Positions 16,651 to 23,465 of a DNA stretch of 64,000 nt are shown here, piece after piece. How positions within the stretch are numbered: position 1 is the stretch's first letter; each line of letters begins with the position of its first letter. The notes beneath the pieces were generated by a model. The model was given only the letters and a program-made list of their open reading frames with translations. It did no database searches and was not told where the DNA came from. This DNA comes from Hymenobacter sp. BT18 (GTDB lineage: Bacteria > Bacteroidota > Bacteroidia > Cytophagales > Hymenobacteraceae): assembly GCF_012273015.1 (NCBI RefSeq), contig NZ_CP050954.1, positions 4,442,001 to 4,506,000 of the forward strand. The letters run 5' to 3'. Made by a program: the position numbers and the translations under genes.

Positions 16651-18603
16651 TTATTGAACCTGCACGCGACTGGTATACCGGCGGCCCTGCGCATCGGTAG
16701 CCTGCAGGGTGTAGAGGCCAGGCGTGAGGCCCACAACGGATACCTGTTTTTGTGCGGTCAGAGAAGTTGCGCGCACTACGCGGCCGAGGGCATCATGCAG
16801 TTGGATGCGGCTGCCGGCAGGAAGGATAGAGAGGGTCAGCCAGTTAGTAGCAGGGTTGGGGTACAGCGTGAAAGAGTTAGCTGCGGCCGATGCAGTGGCC
16901 GTAGAGACTGCTGCGTGAAAGAAACTACTGGACTCGCCTGTGCCCACCCTAGTGCGCACACTGATGGGGCCCGATATAACTCCCTCAGGCACTTTAGCCA
17001 AGAGTTGAGTTGATGATTGTACGCGCAGTGCCGCCGCCGGAACTCCGTTGAAGTATACCTCCCTGACCCCCACAAAGCCAGAGCCATTGAGGGTAACTTC
17101 CTGCCCAGGAGCACCACTGTTAGGAGCCAAGCTGGCAACAGCCGGTACTGCTTGGTTATCGTCAAGCCAAGCTAAAAAGATGTTGGGTAAGCCACCACCT
17201 GCTAAAGTGGTAGTGCCAAAAGCAGCTTGGCCCCAATAATTGCCTAATAAGCAAATGCCCCCATCAGGCATAAGAACTGCGCGGTATACTTCTTCATCGG
17301 CCTCACCACCGGTGCTTTTGGCGCCCAGCCATTGCCCGGCTGAACTGAGCCTGGCTACGTAGAGGTCTTCCGTGGTTTCAGAGCCAGAATTCTTCAACGT
17401 GGTTGACCCTATCTGCATAGTTGGGCCAAAAAAACCTCCTGCCACTACCAAGTCCCCATTCGGGGTAAGCACGATACCGCTGGCAAAGTCATGCGCGTCA
17501 CTACCACTCTGCGTTGCCCAGCGCCAAGTACCATCTTCCTTTAAGGCTGCAACATAGGTGTCGATAGTATTCTCCTGACCTTTATTGTCCAACGTAGTAG
17601 TGCCAAACATAGATACCCGACTAGATAAGCTACCTGTGATATAGACCTGACCACTGCGCTCAACGGTTATGCCCAGTATACTTTCATGGTCGATACCGCC
17701 TGCACTGGCTGCCCACGACCAACTGCCCATAGGCGTACGCTTTGCCACAAAGACGTCATTAGTGTTCGGGGCAGCGTTAGTCAGCAAGGTGCTACCAATC
17801 TGAAAGCTGGCGCCCTGAAACGTGCCACCTATGTAGGCATTACCAGCGGCGTCTAAATCCATGAAATGAATGGATTCGATAGCAGGAGAACCTATGCTCT
17901 GAGCCTTAAGCCACTGACCATTGTTAGCATCGAGTTGAGCCACGTAAATATCGGTGCTGCCACCAACAGCAGAAGCATTGGTAAGGATAGAGGAGCCAAA
18001 AGTAGCTTGAGTACTGCTAAATCCACCTGCTACCAGCAAGCTGCCTGTTTCCTCCACTACCAAGGCCGACGCATAGGCTTCGCCATTGTTGCCCCCTTGT
18101 GTGGCCCACAGCCAATTGCCGTTCGTATCGAGCTTGGCTACGAAGACGTTAGCCCGTTGATTGGAGGAAGCCGGTAGGATGATGGTGCCAAAGACAGCTT
18201 CATTGCCATAGGATCCCGCAACGTATACATTCCCTTGCGCATCAACGTCTACGGCAGTGACAGAGGGACGGGAAGAACCTCCAACCTGTTTAGCCCAGAG
18301 GTAATTACCCCGAGCATCAAACTTGGCTACAAACATGTTTGTCTGATTTCTATAGCTTATTAACTCCAGGTCGCCAAAGTATAGACTACCGCCAAAGCTC
18401 CCGACCACATAGATATTGCCATCCGTATCGACGGCCAATCTTCCTCCCCAGCTTTCCCCCCGATTTCGTGTGTGCCCAGCGGACACAGCGTGGCCAAACT
18501 CGACTGTTTGAGCGTGCCCTGCGTAGGGTGTGAGAATAGTTATGCCTAATAAAATCAGAAAGCCAAGCTGATTGACGATAGCAGGGATTGTAAAAAGACG
18601 CAT
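16651..18603 (-). CDS. T9SS cargo: SBBP-repeat protein with IPT/TIG domain and type A sorting domain
   Basis: 650 residues. The signal peptide ends near PYAGHAQ. About seven SBBP propeller repeats (GNxYVxGSF ... FVAKLDxNGNWLWA) run to about residue 480. An IPT/TIG fold follows (SLAPNSGAPGQEVTLNGSGF, about 485-560), and a T9SS type A sorting domain covers about 577-650 (YPNPATNWL ... GLTPGLYTLQA ... RRYTSRVQVQ). It is paralogous to the 13908-15584 product but has an extra TIG domain, and its DNA looks visibly less GC-rich, so the copies may have different histories. Secreted, surface or matrix role likely; ligand unknown. Confidence 0.9.
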   Translation of the reverse strand: MRLFTIPAIVNQLGFLILLGITILTPYAGHAQTVEFGHAVSAGHTRNRGESWGGRLAVDTDGNIYVVGSFGGSLYFGDLELISYRNQTNMFVAKFDARGNYLWAKQVGGSSRPSVTAVDVDAQGNVYVAGSYGNEAVFGTIILPASSNQRANVFVAKLDTNGNWLWATQGGNNGEAYASALVVEETGSLLVAGGFSSTQATFGSSILTNASAVGGSTDIYVAQLDANNGQWLKAQSIGSPAIESIHFMDLDAAGNAYIGGTFQGASFQIGSTLLTNAAPNTNDVFVAKRTPMGSWSWAASAGGIDHESILGITVERSGQVYITGSLSSRVSMFGTTTLDNKGQENTIDTYVAALKEDGTWRWATQSGSDAHDFASGIVLTPNGDLVVAGGFFGPTMQIGSTTLKNSGSETTEDLYVARLSSAGQWLGAKSTGGEADEEVYRAVLMPDGGICLLGNYWGQAAFGTTTLAGGGLPNIFLAWLDDNQAVPAVASLAPNSGAPGQEVTLNGSGFVGVREVYFNGVPAAALRVQSSTQLLAKVPEGVISGPISVRTRVGTGESSSFFHAAVSTATASAAANSFTLYPNPATNWLTLSILPAGSRIQLHDALGRVVRATSLTAQKQVSVVGLTPGLYTLQATDAQGRRYTSRVQVQ

Positions 18604-18649
18604 AGGCGCTTGATTAAATTAAATAATGAGCAAGGAGACAACGGTTGTT

Positions 18650-18657
18650 CAAGTATA
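18650..18657 (-). promoter_or_regulatory. Candidate -7 box TATACTTG before the TIG-containing cargo gene
   Basis: Seven of eight match on the minus strand, about 46 nt before the ATG at 18603. The identical octamer precedes the cytochrome gene at 41982-41989. Confidence 0.4.
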
Positions 18658-18759
18658 CCGGAAGATCATAGTATTTCTGACAACTCTCCAACTTTGGCTC
18701 TTGTTAGCGCAGAGTTAACTCATAGGGCAGAATATCAGGCTGAAGCAATATTAGTAAAC

Positions 18760-19485
18760 TCAAGAGGATGAAGGCCCCGCGTACGTGCCGAACAGCCAGT
18801 CCCAGAGGGAGGTGTAGAAGCCGAAGTTGTGGGTGTCGTGCTGGTGGTGCTGGAAATGGAAGCCGGAGGAGCCCAGGTGCCTGAGCAGGGGGTGGCGCGC
18901 CCAGGAAGCCGGAAACGGCTCGACGCCGCAGTGGCCCAGCACCCCAAACAGCACGTTCACGGTGAGGTAGGCCACAATGGCGGCAAAGCTGGCCGGGTAC
19001 ACGTACATCAGCAGCAGCCACAGCCCGCCGAAGCCTACCGTTTCGATGGGGTGGAGCACAAACAGGTCAATAGGCTGGGGGGCGGTGTAGTGGTGGTGCA
19101 GGCCGTGCACCCAGCGGTAGAGCACGGTGTGGTGAATGAGGTAGTGGAACACATACATGAGCAGGTCCATGCCCAGGAACAGCACGAGGAAATCGAGCAG
19201 CACCCGGTAAGAAACGCCGGTTCGGATCTGGATAAGCCCCTGCTGCCAGAGCCAGCAGCCCGCGTAGGTAATGCCGGTGTTAAGGAGCAGGGTGCAGGCA
19301 GCCAGCCCGATTTCCGGGCGCGTCACCGGCTGGTAGAGCGGCCCCAACGCCCGGGTCCGGCCAAACAGCCATTGGAGCAGGTACCCGAAGCCCACGGCCA
19401 GCAACAAGACCAGCAGGTTTTCGACCAGGAACAGGGGCAGGGCCACCTGCCAGGGCAGTTCTTTCAGGAAATCGAGCAGGGCCAT
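18760..19485 (-). CDS. Fatty acid hydroxylase superfamily (sterol desaturase-like) membrane protein
   Basis: 241 residues from the ATG at 19485 (MALLDFLKELPW). Four or more membrane helices carry the di-iron histidine motifs of the superfamily: HYLIHH, HGLHHHY and HFQHHQHDTHNFG. Members use oxygen to hydroxylate or desaturate lipids, sterols or carotenoids at the inner membrane. The natural substrate cannot be told here, though carotenoid or lipid modification is plausible for a pigmented Bacteroidota. The longer frame to 19602 starts inside a REP-like repeat (it would read MLSLSKHL) and is rejected. Confidence 0.88.
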   Translation of the reverse strand: MALLDFLKELPWQVALPLFLVENLLVLLLAVGFGYLLQWLFGRTRALGPLYQPVTRPEIGLAACTLLLNTGITYAGCWLWQQGLIQIRTGVSYRVLLDFLVLFLGMDLLMYVFHYLIHHTVLYRWVHGLHHHYTAPQPIDLFVLHPIETVGFGGLWLLLMYVYPASFAAIVAYLTVNVLFGVLGHCGVEPFPASWARHPLLRHLGSSGFHFQHHQHDTHNFGFYTSLWDWLFGTYAGPSSS

Positions 19486-19580
19486 TGGGGGAGCGGGCAA
19501 TAGGTGGCCCAGCGGCGCAAGATACCCGTTTTGGCAGCTTGGGGCTGAGGGCAACGGCGCTATTATTAGCCAGCGGTAGA

Positions 19581-19607
19581 GATGCTTCGACAAGCTCAGC
19601 ATGACGG
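19581..19607. repeat. REP-like repeat copy 2 (single half-site)
   Basis: GATGCTTCGACAAGCTCAG continuing to CATGACGG matches the family core in reverse. It lies between the hydroxylase and histidine kinase genes. The rest of this 204-nt gap shows nothing. Confidence 0.7.
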
Positions 19608-19689
19608 TCTGTTTTTACGGCACTCATCCTGCGAGTATGCGCGGCATTGGCTTAGCGCACGGACTGCTTGTTGCTGCTGTACCTGTGCG

Positions 19690-20877
19690 CTACGCCAGGT
19701 CGATGAAGAAGGTGGTGCCTTCGCCCTCCGTACTTTCCAGCCAGATTTTGCCCTCGTGCAGCTCCACAATCTGCTTGGTGATGAACAGGCCCAGTCCGGT
19801 GGTGGTGTCGCCGTAGAGGCCGGAGCGGGACGCCGTGCTGAACTTGTCGAACACCTTCGCTTGCAGCTCCTGCGGAATGCCCAGGCCCGTGTCCTTCACC
19901 ACCAGCCGGATGTTCCCTTCGTGCTGCTGCAGGCGCACGCAGATGCTGCCGCCGGGTGGCGTAAAATTCATGGCGTTGGTGAGCAGGTTGTCGAGGATGC
20001 GGCCAAACTTATCGGCGTGGATGTTGGCCATCAGCGGGACTTGGGGCAGGTCCAGCTCCAGGGTAATGCCTTTGTCCTGCGCCACTACCCGAAAAACCAG
20101 GAGCCGCTCGGTGAGAAAAGCGCCCAGGTTGGTTTGGTGGGTTTCCAGCTTGGTAGCTTCCAGCTGCCCCAGGTAGAGCACGTCTTTCAGCAGTACCTCG
20201 GCCTCCGTGCAGGCCTGCTCAATCAAGCTCAAAAGCTTGTGTACGTTGTGTTGGGCGTCGGCTGGCTGCAGCAGCTGCAGGGCTTCTTCGCGCCTGAGCA
20301 AGTCAATCAGCAGCTGGATGTTGCTGATGGGGCTTTTCAGGTCGTGGGCGGCAAGGTGCAGGATGGTTTCCTGGGCATCGTAGAGGCGCTGGTGCGCTAT
20401 AGCCAATTTCTTGCGCTCGGAAATATCCTCCAGGGTGGTGTAGCCCAGCTCGCCGCCGTCGTCGGGGAACAGCACGGACGTGACCTGGCACCAGAAAGAG
20501 GTGCCATCCTGCCGCACCAGGCAGGTTTCCAGCACAAAGTAGGGCTCTTTGTGGGCCCACAGGCTTTTCTGGAGCTTTTCCCAGTCGGCCAGGTGGTCGG
20601 GGTGGGCAAAGTCGAGAATACGCTTCCCTACCAGCTCCTGGGCCCGCGCAAAGCCCAGCATATCGGCCAGGGCCTGGTTGGCCTGAAGAATGTTCAGGTC
20701 GGGGTCGATGATTTTCTGGCCCAGGGGCGTATTCTCGAAGACCGTCCGAAAGCGCACCTGGCTTTGCTCGTAGGCCGCGTTGGGCACCGCCCGCAGGCGT
20801 TCATTCTCGGCCCGCAGGCGCTGAAGTTCGGCCTCAAGGGCAGGGGCGGCGGGCGGGCGGGAAGTAGAGTCGGGCAT
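19690..20877 (-). CDS. PAS-domain sensor histidine kinase (orphan)
   Basis: 395 residues from the ATG at 20877. A short coiled coil (about 10-35) leads into a PAS domain (about 45-160) with ENTPLGQKIIDPD and the PAC segment EDISERKKL. Next come the HisKA dimerisation helix with the phospho-accepting His in HLAAHDLKSPISN (about 175-190) and a HATPase domain (N box DNLLTNAMNF, G1 DTGLGIP, G2 GLGLFITKQI). No membrane helices or signal peptide, so it is probably a cytoplasmic sensor. No response regulator is adjacent; its partner is elsewhere. Confidence 0.9.
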   Translation of the reverse strand: MPDSTSRPPAAPALEAELQRLRAENERLRAVPNAAYEQSQVRFRTVFENTPLGQKIIDPDLNILQANQALADMLGFARAQELVGKRILDFAHPDHLADWEKLQKSLWAHKEPYFVLETCLVRQDGTSFWCQVTSVLFPDDGGELGYTTLEDISERKKLAIAHQRLYDAQETILHLAAHDLKSPISNIQLLIDLLRREEALQLLQPADAQHNVHKLLSLIEQACTEAEVLLKDVLYLGQLEATKLETHQTNLGAFLTERLLVFRVVAQDKGITLELDLPQVPLMANIHADKFGRILDNLLTNAMNFTPPGGSICVRLQQHEGNIRLVVKDTGLGIPQELQAKVFDKFSTASRSGLYGDTTTGLGLFITKQIVELHEGKIWLESTEGEGTTFFIDLA

Positions 20878-21115
20878 ACAAGTCGGGGGAAGCAATAATC
20901 AACCCGCAACCTGCTGGTGGCTACTACAAGCGAGGCAGTAAGGTACCGCTTTCTGACAGGAAGTGCGGGCCGCCTGAAAAGTAGCTTGTTCGGCCGTGCA
21001 ATCGGGGGCCTGCTTGGGCCGGCTAGGGGCAGACCAGAGCTGCCGCAGTCAGGCAAGGGCAGCTTGGCAGAGTAGGCGGGCAAAATAAAGCCGGTGGCCG
21101 CCCGGCCGCGGTTTC

Positions 21116-21123
21116 TACCTTTG
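21116..21123 (+). promoter_or_regulatory. -7 box TACCTTTG before the zinc-ribbon protein gene
   Basis: Exact match to TAnnTTTG ending 32 nt before the ATG at 21156. Confidence 0.6.
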
Positions 21124-21155
21124 GGTCTTACCCGTTACCCATACTACTACCGTCA

Positions 21156-21782
21156 ATGATTATTTACGGAACCAATGGCTCCCACGTGCGCACCGTGGCG
21201 GCGCCGGCGCTGGCCTGCCCGGCCTGCGCCAACCCCGGGCAACTGAGCCTGAGCGTGTTCAGCCGTTACGCCCACATCTACTGGGTGCCGCTAGTGCCCT
21301 ATGCCAAACCCGCCGTGGCGCAGTGCCTGCACTGCCAGGGGGCCTGGACCCTGAAAGAGCTGCCTCCCGAGGCCACCAACATCCGGGAGGACCTCCAAAC
21401 GCTCAAGAAGCAGACCATGGCCCCTTGGTGGCACTGGTCGGGGCTGGTAGTGCTGCTGTTGCTGGCTGCCTGGGGGCTGTGGGCGAGTGGGCGCGACCAA
21501 AAGGAAAATGCGGCTTACCTGGCTGCCCCGCAGGTGGGCGACATCTACACCGTGCGCGAAAACGACTCGGCCGGCGAGTACAGCCTGTTGAAAGTGGTGC
21601 GCACCCAGGGCAACACGGTGGAGCTGGTGGCCAACGAATACGCCATCGACAACGCGCACCCGCTGGATAAGCTCAACGACCCGGCCAAGTACAGCAAGGA
21701 GTCGTTTTCGCTTTCGCAGCTGGACTTGCGGGTGATGCAGCAGAAGGGCCAGCTTACGGACGTAGACCGGCCGGAAAAATAA
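21156..21782 (+). CDS. Zinc-ribbon protein with one membrane helix
   Basis: 208 residues, family not recognised. The N-terminal third contains two CxxC knuckles, CPACANPG (about 22-25) and CLHCQGAW (about 58-61), as in a zinc ribbon. One membrane helix follows (HWSGLVVLLLLAAWGLWASG, about 92-112). The C-terminal domain (about 120-208) begins VGDIYTVRENDSAGEYSLLKVV and looks like a small beta-rich soluble domain. The plan suggests a cytoplasmic zinc-binding head and an extracytoplasmic sensor-like tail, or the reverse. The exact -7 box and isolated position suggest its own transcript. Confidence 0.75.
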   Translation: MIIYGTNGSHVRTVAAPALACPACANPGQLSLSVFSRYAHIYWVPLVPYAKPAVAQCLHCQGAWTLKELPPEATNIREDLQTLKKQTMAPWWHWSGLVVLLLLAAWGLWASGRDQKENAAYLAAPQVGDIYTVRENDSAGEYSLLKVVRTQGNTVELVANEYAIDNAHPLDKLNDPAKYSKESFSLSQLDLRVMQQKGQLTDVDRPEK

Positions 21783-21867
21783 GCCCGGAGGCCAGGAAAA
21801 ATGCCGGCAGTCGAAACAAAGCAGCCGGCCGCTGGTCTGCATGGTTGAGTTTCTTACGCTACCTTCT

Positions 21868-22497
21868 ATGCTACACCTCACGGCTGCCGACATCCACGCG
21901 GCGGAGCGAATCTACCGTCTCAATCTGGTCAACAGTCTGCCTGGGTTTAAGCCCGCCAACCTGGTAGGCACGGCGGCCCCCGATGGCGTCACCAACCTGG
22001 CCATCTTCAGCTCGGCCCTGCATCTGGGCTCCGACCCACCTTTGCTGGGGCTGGTTACGCGGCCGGCTACGGTGCCCCGGCATACCTATCAGAACCTGCT
22101 CAGCAGCGGCTGCTATACCCTCAACCACGTGCCCCTTGCCCGGGCCGCGGCCGCGCACTATACCTCCGCCAACTTCGGTCCCGAGGTATCGGAGTTTGCG
22201 GCCTGCGGGTTCACCCCGGTGTACCGCGACGGGTTTGCCGCACCCTACGTGGCCGAGAGTCCGGTGAGCATCGGGCTGCGCCTGCAGCAGCAGGTGCCCC
22301 TCTCCAACGGCACGGTGCTGCTGGTGGGGGCGGTAGAGCACGTGTACCTGCACGAAGAAGGCCTGCGCCCCGATGGTACCCTGGACCTGGAAGCCCTGGG
22401 CACTACCTGCATTTCGGGCCTCGACGGCTACCACGCCGTGCAGCCCCCGGTGCGCTTCGACTACGCCCGCGTGGGGCAGCCACCCGTGGGTCGCTAG
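21868..22497 (+). CDS. Flavin reductase-like FMN-binding split-barrel protein
   Basis: 209 residues from the ATG at 21868 (MLHLTAADIHAAERIY). The middle shows features of the flavin reductase domain: VGTAAPDGVTNLAIFSSALHLGSDPPLLGLV (short motifs DGVTNLAIFS, PPLLGLV), then HTYQNLLSSGCYTLNHV, as in FMN-dependent flavoprotein oxygenase partners. It probably binds FMN and reduces flavin or a small substrate with NAD(P)H in the cytoplasm. An alternative ATG at 21841 adds nine residues (MVEFLTLPS); I prefer 21868 because the protein-like sequence begins there, but this is not certain. Confidence 0.8.
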   Translation: MLHLTAADIHAAERIYRLNLVNSLPGFKPANLVGTAAPDGVTNLAIFSSALHLGSDPPLLGLVTRPATVPRHTYQNLLSSGCYTLNHVPLARAAAAHYTSANFGPEVSEFAACGFTPVYRDGFAAPYVAESPVSIGLRLQQQVPLSNGTVLLVGAVEHVYLHEEGLRPDGTLDLEALGTTCISGLDGYHAVQPPVRFDYARVGQPPVGR

Positions 22498-22567
22498 CCT
22501 ACGCCCGGGCGGCCGGGGGGCGGGAAAGAAGTTGGGACAGGCTGCGGTGATTTTTCAGGTTCTCCTG

Positions 22568-22575
22568 TACCTTCG
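22568..22575 (+). promoter_or_regulatory. Candidate -7 box TACCTTCG before the DUF2490 gene
   Basis: Seven of eight match to TAnnTTTG, 24 nt before the ATG at 22600. Confidence 0.5.
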
Positions 22576-22599
22576 CCGCGCTAAAAACCAGCACTTGTC

Positions 22600-23382
22600 A
22601 TGAACAAAGCCGTGTGCGCAGTGGGCCTCCTGGGGGCAATGGTAGGAAAAGCCACCCTCAGCCGCGCCCAGACGCCGGGCACCTGGGGCAGCTGGTTTAT
22701 CGGCACGGTGCAGCTGCCCGGCACGCCCGAGAAAAAGTGGGGCGGCTTCGGCGAGGTGCAGGTGCGCACCAATGGCCTGTTCTCGCAGTACTTCTACCAC
22801 GAGCTGAAGGGCGGCGTCAGCTACGACCTCGATAAGAACTTCACCGTGATGCTGGCGGGGGGGCGCTACGCCACCTACAAGCCAAAGGAAGTGGGCGAGG
22901 GGCCGCTGAACACCGAGGCGCGCCTCTGGCTGCAGATTACCCTGAACCAGTACATGGCGCGGCTGCGGGTAGAGCACCGCTACCGCCTGGAGCAGCGCTG
23001 GTTTAACTACAGCGGCGACAGTACCGGTACCCGCAACCGCCTGCGCTACCGCCTCAACACGTTTCTGCCCCTCAACAAAAGCGCCATCGGCCCCGGTACG
23101 GTCTTCCTGTCGGTGTACGATGAAATCTTCCTTAACCCGAAGGGGCCGGTGTTTGAGCGCAACCGGGTGTACGCCGGGGCCGGCTACCAGTTCAACAAGC
23201 ACCTCACGGCCCAGGCCGGCTGGGTAAACCAAGCCAACTACAACCTGCCAGCCTACAAGCAAGGGCATTTTGTTCCGCAGGTTACCTCGGCCAAGCACAA
23301 CGTGGTGCTGGCCCTGACGTACCGCCTGGCCCACCGCGCCGCCACCGCCGTGCCTGAGCACCTGCCCTCCCAGCAGGACTAA
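22600..23382 (+). CDS. DUF2490 outer-membrane beta-barrel protein
   Basis: 260 residues. An N-terminal signal-like segment ends near TLSRAQ. The rest alternates short amphipathic strands typical of DUF2490: TWGSWFIGTVQ, GFGEVQVRTNGLFSQYFYHELKGG (short motif), MARLRVEHRYRLEQRW, RNRLRYRLNTFLPLN, VFLSVYDEIFLN and HNVVLALTYRL. The family is predicted to form small outer-membrane barrels of unknown role. It is followed by the 920-residue protein gene, which has its own -7 box. Confidence 0.85.
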   Translation: MNKAVCAVGLLGAMVGKATLSRAQTPGTWGSWFIGTVQLPGTPEKKWGGFGEVQVRTNGLFSQYFYHELKGGVSYDLDKNFTVMLAGGRYATYKPKEVGEGPLNTEARLWLQITLNQYMARLRVEHRYRLEQRWFNYSGDSTGTRNRLRYRLNTFLPLNKSAIGPGTVFLSVYDEIFLNPKGPVFERNRVYAGAGYQFNKHLTAQAGWVNQANYNLPAYKQGHFVPQVTSAKHNVVLALTYRLAHRAATAVPEHLPSQQD

Positions 23383-23425
23383 GCCCGGGCGCAGGCTCCT
23401 GGCCGGCGGGCAGCGAATAGGTCGT

Positions 23426-23433
23426 TACCTTTG
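23426..23433 (+). promoter_or_regulatory. -7 box TACCTTTG before the 920-residue protein gene
   Basis: Exact match to TAnnTTTG, 32 nt before the ATG at 23466. Confidence 0.6.
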
Positions 23434-23465
23434 CCGCTTCCGATTTTCCTCCCGCCCCGTGCTGC

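Noticed and set aside
18760..19602. Hydroxylase frame starting MLSLSKHL
   Set aside because: The first codons are the translation of a REP-like repeat (19581-19607). The family-like sequence begins at 19485.
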